Assembly (NCBI GenBank): GCA_002238685.1
Contig: MPMV01000017.1
Coordinates: forward strand, 1-64,000
Source of the DNA: a bacterium EF100-94H03 bin56
GTDB taxonomy: Bacteria > Pseudomonadota > Alphaproteobacteria > SP197
Direction of reading: 5' to 3'
DNA: 64,000 nucleotides
Shown: positions 41,195-50,718 of the stretch, piece by piece
How the letters are laid out: each line of letters begins with the position of its first letter
How positions within the stretch are numbered: position 1 is the stretch's first letter
The notes under the pieces: model-generated
Told to the model about the DNA's origin: nothing
What the model saw: the letters and a program-made list of their open reading frames with translations, nothing else
The model's database searches: none
Program-made: the position numbers and the translations under genes

Positions 41195-41998
41195 ATGATG
41201 CTTTCACAATTTCAACAGGGAATGGTGCGTCTGTTGAAGGCCGGGATGCCACCGGTGCCGTCGCTCCCCAGAATTCTGAAGATTCGCTTCGACCGCTCGA
41301 AGCTGCGGACAGTCGACAGCCTGGTGGAATTCATTCACACGAGGTCCTCATACATCGCGCAGACGTCGCTTCACGGATACCTCAAGACCCGCATGGGCAC
41401 GAGCTTCAGGGCATGGTTCGAGGACGAGGCCTTCTCCGACTCGATCCGAATCGCATCGGTCAGGGTTTTTCTTTCCTGCCTCGCCGATCTCACTGTCTAT
41501 TCCGTGGCCACGGCAGCCCGGCAGACCGTCGTCGACGACGCCGTCCTGGAGGCGCTGGCGGGACACGCCTTCCGCCGGGCCGCCGTGGCAGGGCTGGCCG
41601 GTCAACCTGAACGCGACGACCTCGACGCGACATTCGATGCCTTTGACCGGCGGGCCCCCCCCCCGGACCGGCGGGTCGGGGCCGCGGGGGCAGGGCTGGC
41701 CGGTCAACCGGAACGCGACGCCCTCGACGCGACATTCGATGCCTTTGACCGGCGGGCCCGCCTCGAGGACTGGCGGATCGCGGCCGAGGGTCGCAAGGCC
41801 TTCACCGGCAGCGAGGCGGACCTCGTCCGTCTTGCACCCGTCATTGACGAGTACCGGGAACTCGACCGCGAGATTGTGACCAATTCGATCCGCTTTCGCT
41901 GGCGCGATGTCCGCGAGCAGATTCGCCGGCGCATGGATGGCGACGGGCTCTTCGAGGACTGGAAAGACCGGGTCGGGCGCGGAGCCACCGGGTGCTGA
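41195..41998 (+). CDS. Hypothetical protein with a duplicated 34-residue segment
   Basis: 267 residues from ATG 41195 (another ATG codon follows immediately). The N-terminal ~125 residues (M-V-R-L-L-K-A-G-M-P-P-V, L-K-I-R-F, T-S-L-H-G-Y-L-K-T-R-M-G-T) look like a conserved alphaproteobacterial domain with no known function. Residues ~130-190 contain two copies of a 34-residue unit (A-G-L-A-G-Q-P-E-R-D...F-D-R-R-A) that are almost identical at DNA level. It opens the operon with the exonuclease and CBS/nucleotidyltransferase genes and diverges from DUF4212. Confidence 0.65.
   Translation: MMLSQFQQGMVRLLKAGMPPVPSLPRILKIRFDRSKLRTVDSLVEFIHTRSSYIAQTSLHGYLKTRMGTSFRAWFEDEAFSDSIRIASVRVFLSCLADLTVYSVATAARQTVVDDAVLEALAGHAFRRAAVAGLAGQPERDDLDATFDAFDRRAPPPDRRVGAAGAGLAGQPERDALDATFDAFDRRARLEDWRIAAEGRKAFTGSEADLVRLAPVIDEYRELDREIVTNSIRFRWRDVREQIRRRMDGDGLFEDWKDRVGRGATGC
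41588..41759 (+). repeat. 70-bp tandem direct repeat (102-bp period) with a C10 run
   Basis: 41588-41657 and 41690-41759 are nearly identical (two differences seen) and lie 102 bases apart, an exact multiple of three. The 32-bp spacer begins in a run of ten C at 41655-41664. The duplication is recent and preserves the reading frame. Confidence 0.85.
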
Positions 41999-43347
41999 GG
42001 CAGCCGACGCGATTCTGGCAGGGCTTGACGCTGTGCCTGGTTTCAGCCGCTGGTGCGACACTGTGGCTCGCCGCACTCGCCTATTGGACATCATGGCCGG
42101 AACACGTGCCCCTGCGAGCACTCGCCATCGGTTCGGGAGTCCTGCTGGCCACAGGAGCCCTGTGGTTCGCCACCGGCCTGGTCCGCGGACAGAGGAAGGA
42201 CATCCAGCGTCTTCGCGGCAGCCTGCTGCTCGCCGTCGGGGAAGGACGGCGCTTCCTTGACCATGCCGACCGCATGGTCACCAACCGCGAACTGACGGCG
42301 CTCGCCGGCACCATCGACAGTGTTCTCGCCTCCCGGGAGCACCGGCGCCAGCTGACCGAACAGCGCCTGACAGGGATTCTGGCGGCGCTCCCCACCGGCG
42401 TGGTGGTCGTCACCCGCACCGGACTGGTCAGCCTGGTCAACAACGCCGCGCGACACGCCTTTCCCTCCCACGCACTCAGCCCGGGAACAAGCGTGTTCGC
42501 CGCCATCACACGCGAGAGTGTCCCGGAACCTGACCATCCGGACCCTGTCGCCAGTGTCCGGTCCGTCGACGGTCGCGACATCCCCGCGCGCATCGCGACA
42601 CTTGGCGACCGGGGAGGCTGGGTGATGATTCTCGAGGCTCCGCCTGGGAATGGAGGCGTCCATGAACTCGATCACGATCTGGGGCTTCACGACAGTCTTC
42701 CGCCATCTCCTCCGCCCGAAGAGACCACACCCCTTTCCGCACTGCCAGGCGTCGTCGTCGATTGCGAGACCACCGGACTCGATCCCGGACAGGACCGGAT
42801 CGTCTCCATCGGCGCCGTCAGGATCCATGGCGCCCGGGTCTATGCCCATGCCAATCTCGATACGCTGATCGATCCGGCAACCGCCATTCCAGGAGCCTCC
42901 ACGGTCATTCACGGCATCGACGACGCCATGGTCCAGGGCGCACCCGGAATCAGGACCGGTCTTGGGTATCTGGAGGAAATCTCCGGCAGCTGCGTTGTCA
43001 TCGGCCACAACATCGGTTTCGATCTCGCCGTTCTGGCTGCTGAAAGCCGGCGGTGCGGAAAGTCCTGGTCCGCCCCCTTCTCCCTGGACACCGGCCACCT
43101 TGTCGCCGTTCTTGAGCCTGACCTCAAGACGCTGGATCTCGACTCCGTGTGCCGGCACTTTGACGTCGCCATCAGTGGCCGGCACACGGCTCTGGGTGAC
43201 GCGCTCTCCGCTGCCGAACTCTTCGCTCACATTGTGCCGCTGCTCGAGGACCGGGGTGTGACGACGCTGGGTGACGCCCTCGCCTTCACCAGACGGGCGC
43301 GGCGCACCCGCTCCCGGCAGCGGTCCCTGGGCTGGCAGGTTCGATGA
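41992..43347 (+). CDS. Membrane-anchored DEDDh 3'-5' exonuclease (DnaQ-like)
   Basis: 451 residues from GTG 41992, overlapping the previous stop. Two hydrophobic spans lie at residues ~10-32 and ~40-60. A linker follows with a possible PAS-like region, then an exonuclease domain with V-V-V-D-C-E-T-T-G-L-D-P (DxE), G-H-N-I-G-F-D and H-T-A-L-G-D-A (residues ~265-430). DEDDh exonucleases of this type remove 3'-terminal nucleotides from DNA or RNA. The N-terminal membrane anchor is unusual for a replicative epsilon subunit. It is translationally coupled to the CBS gene (ATGA). Confidence 0.88.
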   Translation: MLRQPTRFWQGLTLCLVSAAGATLWLAALAYWTSWPEHVPLRALAIGSGVLLATGALWFATGLVRGQRKDIQRLRGSLLLAVGEGRRFLDHADRMVTNRELTALAGTIDSVLASREHRRQLTEQRLTGILAALPTGVVVVTRTGLVSLVNNAARHAFPSHALSPGTSVFAAITRESVPEPDHPDPVASVRSVDGRDIPARIATLGDRGGWVMILEAPPGNGGVHELDHDLGLHDSLPPSPPPEETTPLSALPGVVVDCETTGLDPGQDRIVSIGAVRIHGARVYAHANLDTLIDPATAIPGASTVIHGIDDAMVQGAPGIRTGLGYLEEISGSCVVIGHNIGFDLAVLAAESRRCGKSWSAPFSLDTGHLVAVLEPDLKTLDLDSVCRHFDVAISGRHTALGDALSAAELFAHIVPLLEDRGVTTLGDALAFTRRARRTRSRQRSLGWQVR

Positions 43348-44756
43348 ACCACCGTCAGGTCGACACATGGCCCTGGCGCTTTCGCGTTCGCGACATCATG
43401 ACTGTCGATCCCGTGTTCGTGGATTCCGGATGCCTGCTCGCCGACACTGCCTCGACGATGATCGACCGGCACATCTCGTCGGTCCTGGTCGACCGCGAGG
43501 GCCGGACTGGCGGCCCCGGAATCATCACTGAACGCGACGTCGTGCGGGCGGTGGCGAACCACGGTCAGGCCGCTCTCCGGCTGGCATCCGGTGACCTGAT
43601 GTCAACGCCCCTGGTCTCCGTCATGGCTGACGAACCCGTCTGGGTGGCCCTTGGCCGCATGACGAGACTGTCCCTGCGCCATCTCGCCGTCACGGATTCG
43701 TCCGGTGCCGTGTGCGGCATCATGACCTCGAAGCTGCTGGTCCGGCACCAGGCGGGCGAAGCCCTTGTCATCAACGATGCACTTGAAGCCGCCTCCAGTG
43801 CGCCCGATCTTGCAGAAGTTCATGCCCGACTGGCGCCGATGGCCGGCGCTCTTCTCGACGAGGGCATGAGTGCCTCGCGCATTGCCTCTATGATCTCGAG
43901 CTTCTATCGCAAGCTCACCGCCCGCGCTGCCCGGCTCGCCTCGGCCGAAGAGCCCGAAGACGGCTGGGCCTTCTTCATTCTTGGTTCCGCAGGACGCGGT
44001 GAGTCCCTTCTCGCAGGCGATCAGGACAACGCCATCGTCAGCACCGGCGAGGTGGATGACGCCATCCTCCTGCGCATCGCGTCAAGGGCCTCGGATCTGC
44101 TGGACGCAGGAGGCCTCCCCTATTGCAAGGGCAAGGTCATGGCGTCCAATTCCGACTGGCGACGAACCATGGACGACTGGCAGAAGGCCATCGCCGGTTG
44201 GGCGACGCGCGCCGACGGGGCGAGCCTGCTCAATGTCGACATCTTCTTCGATCTGGTTCACGTGCATGGTGACCGCATGCTGACCGACCGGCTGCGCAGT
44301 CTGGCACTGGAAACGGCCCGCACTCCGGTGCTGCCGCGAATGATGGCGGAGCAGTTGCAGACCTGGGTTTCGCCGCGCGGATTTCTGGGTGGCCTGAAGA
44401 CGAAGGACGGTCGCCTCGATCTCAAGATCGGTGGCCTGTTTCCCCTGGTTGCCGGCGCCCGCGCCATGGCGCTGCGTCACGGCATAGAAGCCACCGGCAC
44501 CGCCATGCGCCTGACGGCCCTGGCCGAGCTCGGCACAATCGCCAGGGCCGACCTGCTGGCATTCACTGACGCCCACGAGGTGTTTCTGGACCTCATGCTC
44601 AGACAGCAGGTCAGGGATCTCGGGGCCGGTGTAGCCGCCGGTCCGGGCATCGACGTGACACAGCTTTCGCCCCGTCAGAAGCGCAACCTGCGACGGTGCC
44701 TTGGTGATGTCTCGCGCCTGCCAGGCCTCGTCCTCGACGTTACGGCGCGCGGCTGA
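43344..44756 (+). CDS. CBS-pair plus DUF294 nucleotidyltransferase-like signalling protein
   Basis: 470 residues. Residues ~15-130 form two CBS repeats (D-I-M-T-V-D-P-V-F-V; L-M-S-T-P-L-V-S-V). Residues ~150-330 are a DUF294 nucleotidyltransferase-like domain with G-S-A-G-R-G-E-S-L-L-A-G-D-Q-D-N-A, the GS...DxD pattern of GlnD-type enzymes, and a helical C-terminal domain follows. It would sense an adenine nucleotide or similar ligand and may modify a partner. Proteins of this kind recur next to VC_2705 symporters, so it may regulate the divergent symporter. Confidence 0.88.
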   Translation: MNHRQVDTWPWRFRVRDIMTVDPVFVDSGCLLADTASTMIDRHISSVLVDREGRTGGPGIITERDVVRAVANHGQAALRLASGDLMSTPLVSVMADEPVWVALGRMTRLSLRHLAVTDSSGAVCGIMTSKLLVRHQAGEALVINDALEAASSAPDLAEVHARLAPMAGALLDEGMSASRIASMISSFYRKLTARAARLASAEEPEDGWAFFILGSAGRGESLLAGDQDNAIVSTGEVDDAILLRIASRASDLLDAGGLPYCKGKVMASNSDWRRTMDDWQKAIAGWATRADGASLLNVDIFFDLVHVHGDRMLTDRLRSLALETARTPVLPRMMAEQLQTWVSPRGFLGGLKTKDGRLDLKIGGLFPLVAGARAMALRHGIEATGTAMRLTALAELGTIARADLLAFTDAHEVFLDLMLRQQVRDLGAGVAAGPGIDVTQLSPRQKRNLRRCLGDVSRLPGLVLDVTARG

Positions 44757-44765
44757 TCCACCCGA

Positions 44766-45776
44766 TCATGGCGGTGGCCAAAGCGGGGCAAGGCGCATGA
44801 CAGTGAAGGGGCCGATGGTCAATCGTCCGTGCTGCATTGAAAGGTCGACATCGAGGCGCCGCTGGCCGTCCACCGGCGGTCCGGCCATGAAATCAAGTGC
44901 CGCAATGACGATGTCCGCCTGATCCTGACGCACCTCGCCTGCCTGCGCCAGGGCCATGATGATCTCGCGATAGCCGACGACTTCGAGACGCAGGGCGCCA
45001 ATGGGCCGATTGTCCCCGTCGAGCGCAAGGCGTCCCTCGCCCTGGGCCGCGACCGGCGGCCACTCGAGAACAAGATCACCCAGGTCCACGTAACCGCCGG
45101 CGCGCCGCCAGGCATCCACACGCTCCCTCGCGGTACCCTGGCGCGGCACGGCGCCCACCACACGCATCCGCGCCAGGCCTCTCTCCACCCGCCCAGCGGA
45201 TCCGCTCCCGATTGTCAGGTCCGTCATCTCCAGGAAGACATCCCGGTCATCCCCGTCACCACTGGGGGTCGAGACGACGTCCAGCGTGCCGGCCTCGGCG
45301 AGAGCTGTTCCCTTGCCGGAGAACACCGTCACATCCTCGAGACCGATATTGATGGCGTCCACCGCACCGGAGGCAAGCCCGATTGCGGCGCGGCCATGAT
45401 CCATGGAAATGCCGACGACATGACGGCGCGAAGGTGTCTCGACGACAAGATCCTGCCTGCGGGGCAGCACCAGTGACAGGCCGGCCAGGTTCAACGGATT
45501 GGTGATGATCACGAGTTCTGATGCATGCCAGGTGGCCCGTTCGCCGCCACGCCCCCAGACAACGGTCGGTTGCTGCGCGGTCATGCGCATGGAAAAGGGA
45601 AAACCGCCCGCGTCGAGTCGTGTCCAGGAGGCGTGCCAGTCCTTCTCCAGAGACGGGGCCGCGGCCTCGTCCATGATGTCTTCAAGCCTGAGCGCGAGAC
45701 CGTGCCAGGCAATCGTGTACGCGACCGCGAGAGCGACAATTGCCGCTGCGATCCACTTGATACGACGCCCGACCAC
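44766..45776 (-). CDS. DUF2125 family protein
   Basis: 336 residues from GTG 45776. A single N-terminal hydrophobic segment (residues ~8-25) gives an inner-membrane anchor or uncleaved signal, with the rest in the periplasm. The fold begins W-H-x-S-W-T-R-L-D-A-G-G-F-P-F-S-M-R-M, the DUF2125 signature. The family is mainly alphaproteobacterial and of unknown function. Located just downstream of the RND pump on the same strand and convergent with the CBS gene (9-bp gap). Confidence 0.88.
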   Translation of the reverse strand: MVGRRIKWIAAAIVALAVAYTIAWHGLALRLEDIMDEAAAPSLEKDWHASWTRLDAGGFPFSMRMTAQQPTVVWGRGGERATWHASELVIITNPLNLAGLSLVLPRRQDLVVETPSRRHVVGISMDHGRAAIGLASGAVDAINIGLEDVTVFSGKGTALAEAGTLDVVSTPSGDGDDRDVFLEMTDLTIGSGSAGRVERGLARMRVVGAVPRQGTARERVDAWRRAGGYVDLGDLVLEWPPVAAQGEGRLALDGDNRPIGALRLEVVGYREIIMALAQAGEVRQDQADIVIAALDFMAGPPVDGQRRLDVDLSMQHGRLTIGPFTVMRLAPLWPPP

Positions 45777-45802
45777 AGATCACCGGTTCCGGTAGAGAAG
45801 GG

Positions 45803-48800
45803 TCACTCTGCCGCTTCCAGCGCTGCGCCTGCGCGGCCGGAACGGCGCGCCTTGCGGGTCTGGCGCCAGGCGCCGACATTCTCGCGCACCATCAGGGCAC
45901 AGGGTGTGACAATGAGTGTCAGGATCGTGGCGAATGCCAGGCCGAACACGATGGCGCTTGCCAGCTGGACCCACCACTGGGTCGAGGGCGCTCCCACGCT
46001 GACCTCTCGGGTGACGAAATCGATGTTGACCTGCAGCACCATGGGCATGAGTCCGAGAATGGTCGTGATCATGGTGAGCAGCACCGGTCTCAGGCGCTGT
46101 GCCCCGGTCCGCAGAATGGCTTCGACGGGATCCCTGACCGTCCGGCGAAGCCTGTCAAAGGTGTCGATGAGAACGATGTTGTTGTTGACCACGATGCCGG
46201 CCAGCGCAATGACGCCGATGCTCGACATGATCATGCCATAGGGCTTGCCGGTCACAAGGAGGCCGATCATGACCCCGACTGTCGACATGATCACCGCGGA
46301 AAGGATGAGGAAAGCCGAATAGAAACTGTTGAACTGCGTGACGAGAATGATTGCCATCATGAAGAGAGCGACGATGAAGGCCTTGAGCAGGAACTCGGAT
46401 GCCTCTTCCTGACGTTCATTGTCCCCCCGGAAATCAACCCCGACGCCGGGACCGAGTTCGACTGTGCCCAGCCATGCCTGCAGGTCACGCACCAGGGAAT
46501 CCGCCAGCACCCCTTCCTTGATATCAGCCGCGATGGTCATGACGCGTTCGCCGTCCACCCGCTGGATCCTGCCGACCCTTGGTCTGGCCGAGCGCTCCAC
46601 AAAGTTCCTGATCGGCACGTGACCCAGAGGAGTCTGGATGCGGAGCTGGTCAAGCCCGTCAAGGGTGCGCATGCCTTCCGGGAACCGGACCAGGACATCG
46701 ATCTCTTCATTCGAATCATCGAGGCGCACCGTGGTGATGCGCAGCCCCCTGGTCACGAGCTGAATGATCGAGCCGACCGAGCCGATGTCCGCTCCGAACT
46801 TCGCCGCCTGGGTGCGATCGACAACGACCTCCCACTGAATTCCGGGAATTGGACGGCTGTCCTCGATTTCCTTCAGTCCATCCACCTCGTCGAGATGGTC
46901 GCGCAGGGCGGCAATCGCTTCTTCCAGCAGAACCGGATCGCTCGCGGACACCTGGATGTTGATCGGTTTCTCGGATCGCGGGCCCCGCCTCTGCCCACGT
47001 GATTCGACACGGATGCCGGCAAGGGCCGCGACTCTCTCGAGGACGTCCTCGAAAATGGCCGACGCAGAACGTCTCAACGACCAGTCGACGAGCTCCACGT
47101 TGACCGTTCCGATGGCGTCTTCGGCCCCCCGGGAATCCTCTCTGCCGCCTGAAGTCGCGAAAATCGTCTCGAACTCCTTCATGTCGAGCAAGCGGTCCTC
47201 GACTTCGCGAACCAGAACGTCCTTTTCCGCGGTGGAGAGGTTGCCCCTGGCATGAATCTGGAACGCCGCCCTTTCGGGTTCGATATCGGGAAAGAACTCG
47301 ACTCCCTTGCCATAGCGGGCGTAGGCGACCTGCACCCCGGCCAGCAACAGGACCGAGACAAGGAGAACCTTGACCGGGTGGCGCAGCAGGACGCGCAGGA
47401 TCGCGAGATAAAGACCGGTAAAGCCACGCACGCCGTCGAGGCTGCTCCCCGAATCCTCGGACAAGGCACGTGCCTGATCGCCGCCATGCCCGGTGCTCTT
47501 GCCAAACAACGATCCCAGGGTGGGGACGAAAATGAGCGCCATGGCAAGCGACGCGGAGAGAACGGCAATCAGGGTGATCGGCAGGTACTTCATGAATTCG
47601 CCGACCATTCCGGTCCAGAACATGAGGGGAAGGAACGCCACGAGAGTTGTCAGGGTCGAAGCGGTGATCGGCCAGGCCATGCGGGAGGCGGCTGAAAAGT
47701 AGGCCTCGCGACGACCGAGGCCTTCGGACATCTTCCGGTCGGCATACTCGGTCACGACAATGGCGCCATCGACAAGCATGCCGACCGCGAGAATGAGGCT
47801 GAACAGCACGACGATGTTGAGGGTCAGGCCAGCGATCGCGAGAACCAGGATTCCGGTCAGGAACGATCCCGGTATGGCGACACCGACAAGCGCGGCCGAT
47901 CGCCAGCCCAGACACCATACGATCACGATCATCACGAGAAGCACGGCTGTCAGCACATTGTTCTGCAGATCGGCCAGCATGAGCCGGATGCCCTTCGACT
48001 GGTCCCTCGAGAAGGCGACCTTCACGCTCGACGGCCAGTCTGCGCTTGTTGCCGCCACGACAGCCCTCACCTTTTCGATGGTCTCGATGATGTTCTCGCC
48101 GGTTCTCTTGGACACCTCGATGGTCAGCGCCGGCTCGCCCTTCACCCGGGCATGGACCCTGGCATCCTTGAATGTCCGCCTGACCTCTGCCAGCTCGCGG
48201 ACACTGGTTGTCGCATCTCCCCTGATCTTGAGGGGCAGGCCCAGGAAGTCATCCACGTCGTCGATGAGCCCGGGGACCTTGATTGCGAACTGTCCGGCGC
48301 CCGTATCCATCAGACCGACCGCCACCGGCCGGTTGGACCCACTGATGTCCCGCGCGATCTCGATGACATTGAGCCGGTAGCTCTCCAGGGTCACCGGGTC
48401 GACGATTACCTCGATCACCTCCTCGCGGTCTCCCTTGATGACGGCCTCAAGGACTTCACTCACCCCCTCGATGTTGTCCTTGAGTGTGCGGGCCAGACGC
48501 AACATGGTCCGTTCCGGCACGTTGCCCGATAGGCTCACAACGAGTACGGGAAACAGCGACAGGTTGATCTCGTGCACGGTGGGATCGTCCGTGTCGTCAG
48601 GCAGGTCATGCCTGGCGATGTCGACCCTGGCCCGGACATCCTCAAGGGCGGTATCGGGATCAAATCCCGCCTCGAATTCCAGAGTGACGTTGGCGCCACC
48701 CTCGAACGCCGTCGACCTGACTTCCCTGACATTCTCGATACCGCGCAACTCCTGTTCCATGGGCTTGATCAGGAGACTGACCGCATCATCCGGCGAAATT

Positions 48801-48961
48801 CCCTCGTGGTGCATCGACACGTAGATAATGGGGATATTGATGTCGGGATCGGACTCTTTCGGGATCGCGACGTAGACCGACACGCCGACAACCAGGAGCA
48901 GCACGAGGGTGAGCAGGACCGTTCGGGGATGGTCGAGCGCGGTGTTGATCAGGGCGTTCAC
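45803..48961 (-). CDS. RND-family efflux transporter, inner-membrane permease
   Basis: 1052 residues, full length for an AcrB/CusA-like pump, starting with GTG 48961. It has 12 hydrophobic segments in two halves. Landmarks include the first periplasmic loop, with S-A-F-E-G-G-A-N-V-T-L-E-F-E, the G-M-L-V-D-G-A-I-V-V TM4 segment with the proton-relay aspartate, and A-G-I-V-V-N-N-N-I-V-L-I-D-T-F in the second half. It exports drugs or hydrophobic compounds with the adaptor encoded just upstream. No outer-membrane channel gene is in the window. It overlaps the adaptor gene by four bases. Confidence 0.95.
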   Translation of the reverse strand: MNALINTALDHPRTVLLTLVLLLVVGVSVYVAIPKESDPDINIPIIYVSMHHEGISPDDAVSLLIKPMEQELRGIENVREVRSTAFEGGANVTLEFEAGFDPDTALEDVRARVDIARHDLPDDTDDPTVHEINLSLFPVLVVSLSGNVPERTMLRLARTLKDNIEGVSEVLEAVIKGDREEVIEVIVDPVTLESYRLNVIEIARDISGSNRPVAVGLMDTGAGQFAIKVPGLIDDVDDFLGLPLKIRGDATTSVRELAEVRRTFKDARVHARVKGEPALTIEVSKRTGENIIETIEKVRAVVAATSADWPSSVKVAFSRDQSKGIRLMLADLQNNVLTAVLLVMIVIVWCLGWRSAALVGVAIPGSFLTGILVLAIAGLTLNIVVLFSLILAVGMLVDGAIVVTEYADRKMSEGLGRREAYFSAASRMAWPITASTLTTLVAFLPLMFWTGMVGEFMKYLPITLIAVLSASLAMALIFVPTLGSLFGKSTGHGGDQARALSEDSGSSLDGVRGFTGLYLAILRVLLRHPVKVLLVSVLLLAGVQVAYARYGKGVEFFPDIEPERAAFQIHARGNLSTAEKDVLVREVEDRLLDMKEFETIFATSGGREDSRGAEDAIGTVNVELVDWSLRRSASAIFEDVLERVAALAGIRVESRGQRRGPRSEKPINIQVSASDPVLLEEAIAALRDHLDEVDGLKEIEDSRPIPGIQWEVVVDRTQAAKFGADIGSVGSIIQLVTRGLRITTVRLDDSNEEIDVLVRFPEGMRTLDGLDQLRIQTPLGHVPIRNFVERSARPRVGRIQRVDGERVMTIAADIKEGVLADSLVRDLQAWLGTVELGPGVGVDFRGDNERQEEASEFLLKAFIVALFMMAIILVTQFNSFYSAFLILSAVIMSTVGVMIGLLVTGKPYGMIMSSIGVIALAGIVVNNNIVLIDTFDRLRRTVRDPVEAILRTGAQRLRPVLLTMITTILGLMPMVLQVNIDFVTREVSVGAPSTQWWVQLASAIVFGLAFATILTLIVTPCALMVRENVGAWRQTRKARRSGRAGAALEAAE

Positions 48962-50058
48962 AATGTCCCTGAGGCACCGTCGACGTGGACCGGTGTGACG
49001 GCTTCACCATCGGTGACGAATTCATGACCGACGGTGATGAGCGTCACCCGTTCAGGGAGTCCGGCGACGTGATATCCATCGGCTTCGGCAGAAATGATCG
49101 TCACCGGAAGAAAGCGGACCGTCGATTCCCCGTTGATGATCTTGACGCCCAGTGTGCCCGAATCATCGAGAGACAGGATCGAGGGCGAAAGGAAGTGGCT
49201 GGGAACGGTCGCCAGCGGCAGCCTCACAAGTGTTGTCATTCCAGCCCGGATGGTGTGCTGCGGGTTGGGAATGTCCAGTTCGATCCTGTAGGTCCGGGTC
49301 TGTTCATCCGCAGTTCTGGCAATGTAGCGCACCACTCCGGCCACGGTCTCTCCCGTCGCCAGCGTCACCATGCCCCGGATCCCGGTCTCGATGCTCGCCA
49401 CCCGGGTTTCGCTGACAAAGCTGACGACCGTGATCGGATCGAGATCCACGATCGTGCCGAGCGTGTCGGCTGCGCCGGTGAAGACGACCGATCCTTCCTC
49501 GATGTCGAGTTCCTCGAGAACGCCCGATATCGGCGCCTTGATGCGTGTGCGTTCGATATCGAGACGGATGGCAGCGAGATCGGACCGCGCCCGATCGAGT
49601 TGGGCCAGCGCTTCGGCCTCTGCGGCTTCGGTCTGCCAACCGCTCTCTGCCAGCCTGGAAGCCGCCTCGTACTCGATTTCACGCAGACGGACGCTTGACC
49701 GGGCCCTCTCCAGGCGCTCCATGCGATCGTCAGGGACCAACCGGGCGATAAGGTCGCCAGCTTCAACGAAATCACCCTCCCGCACCTCAACCGCTTCGAC
49801 ACGGCCACGTGTCTGTGCGCTGAGCGCCACAATCCTCTCGGCAGCCGTCTGTCCCGTCAGGGTCAGTTCAAGCGCGTGGGGTATCGCAACACTCGTCGCG
49901 ACCCTGACGGAGGTGGCAGGCGGCGCCTCGATCACGGTTTCCGGCACCGGCTCTGCCCCGCCCTCCGACGCGGGCACATCGTCCCCGAGATTGCCGGACA
50001 GCACCCAAGCTGCAGCACCGATCGCGAAGACAACAGCGAGAATGTGGGAGAATTTCAT
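48958..50058 (-). CDS. RND efflux periplasmic adaptor (membrane fusion protein)
   Basis: 366 residues from ATG 50058; an earlier in-frame ATG at 50082 only adds a hydrophilic leader before the signal-like segment M-K-F-S-H-I-L-A-V-V-F. Lipoyl/beta-barrel HlyD features are visible: G-R-V-E-A-V-E-V-R-E-G-D-F-V-E-A-G-D, a long coiled coil (residues ~105-165) and I-K-A-P-I-S-G-V-L-E. It links the RND permease to an outer-membrane channel. First gene of the operon. Confidence 0.93.
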   Translation of the reverse strand: MKFSHILAVVFAIGAAAWVLSGNLGDDVPASEGGAEPVPETVIEAPPATSVRVATSVAIPHALELTLTGQTAAERIVALSAQTRGRVEAVEVREGDFVEAGDLIARLVPDDRMERLERARSSVRLREIEYEAASRLAESGWQTEAAEAEALAQLDRARSDLAAIRLDIERTRIKAPISGVLEELDIEEGSVVFTGAADTLGTIVDLDPITVVSFVSETRVASIETGIRGMVTLATGETVAGVVRYIARTADEQTRTYRIELDIPNPQHTIRAGMTTLVRLPLATVPSHFLSPSILSLDDSGTLGVKIINGESTVRFLPVTIISAEADGYHVAGLPERVTLITVGHEFVTDGEAVTPVHVDGASGTL

Positions 50059-50159
50059 GATGCCGGATTCATCACGGGCCATGTGCCGGTGATGACTGTT
50101 CTCTGGAGTTTCACTATAGCGCAGAGCGACCGGGGATTGGAGTCATCCCGGCGGCCAGG

Positions 50160-50639
50160 TCATCGACGCTCGCCCCTGGCTAGTCCGATATGGCGTGCGG
50201 CCCACACCGGCGACTCCTTCCATACCAGCGCGGCAAGGCGTGAATCGATGTCCGGGGGGAAGGGTTTCGTTCGTCCCGCCTTGTGATCGAGATGGAGCCA
50301 CATGCACTCGATGGTTCCGCACTGACGCTCACCGACACGAAAGACATGGCCGATGTGGAGGCGCTTGGCATCGTGTCCGATGACAAGGCTGTCGAAGGAA
50401 AGACATTCGCTCCTCGACACTTCGGCGAGATAGCGGACATGTGTTTCCACCGTCACCAGGGCGCATCCGGTCCTGTCGTAGTAGGCGGTGCCGATATCAA
50501 GGTGAGCCTGGAACGCCCATGAGGCGTCACTGGCCGCAACCACGAAGTATCCTTCGTTCATGTGGCCGTAGTGATCCGTCCATGAGGCGGGCACGTCCAC
50601 CTGGTAGATGTCCGAAAACAGCGGATTGTCATCATTCAT
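50160..50639 (-). CDS. Hot-dog thioesterase (4-hydroxybenzoyl-CoA thioesterase/YbgC-like)
   Basis: 159 residues from ATG 50639, with GGAGAG upstream. Hot-dog landmarks are S-W-T-D-H-Y-G-H-M-N near the N-terminus (general base), T-V-E-T-H-V-R-Y-L-A-E-V and a C-terminal strand G-T-I-E-C-M-W-L-H-L. It hydrolyses acyl-CoA thioesters. Similar stand-alone thioesterases, or domains fused to carnitine dehydrogenase, act on betainyl-CoA in carnitine catabolism, so a link to the betaine genes is possible but not shown by the context. Confidence 0.85.
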   Translation of the reverse strand: MNDDNPLFSDIYQVDVPASWTDHYGHMNEGYFVVAASDASWAFQAHLDIGTAYYDRTGCALVTVETHVRYLAEVSRSECLSFDSLVIGHDAKRLHIGHVFRVGERQCGTIECMWLHLDHKAGRTKPFPPDIDSRLAALVWKESPVWAARHIGLARGERR

Positions 50640-50718
50640 CTCAACTCTCCTGACCATCCGTCCGGGTCCTGCCGGCAGCCCGGATCGATGCCGTTGTTGC
50701 AGATCAGGGGTCCACCGC

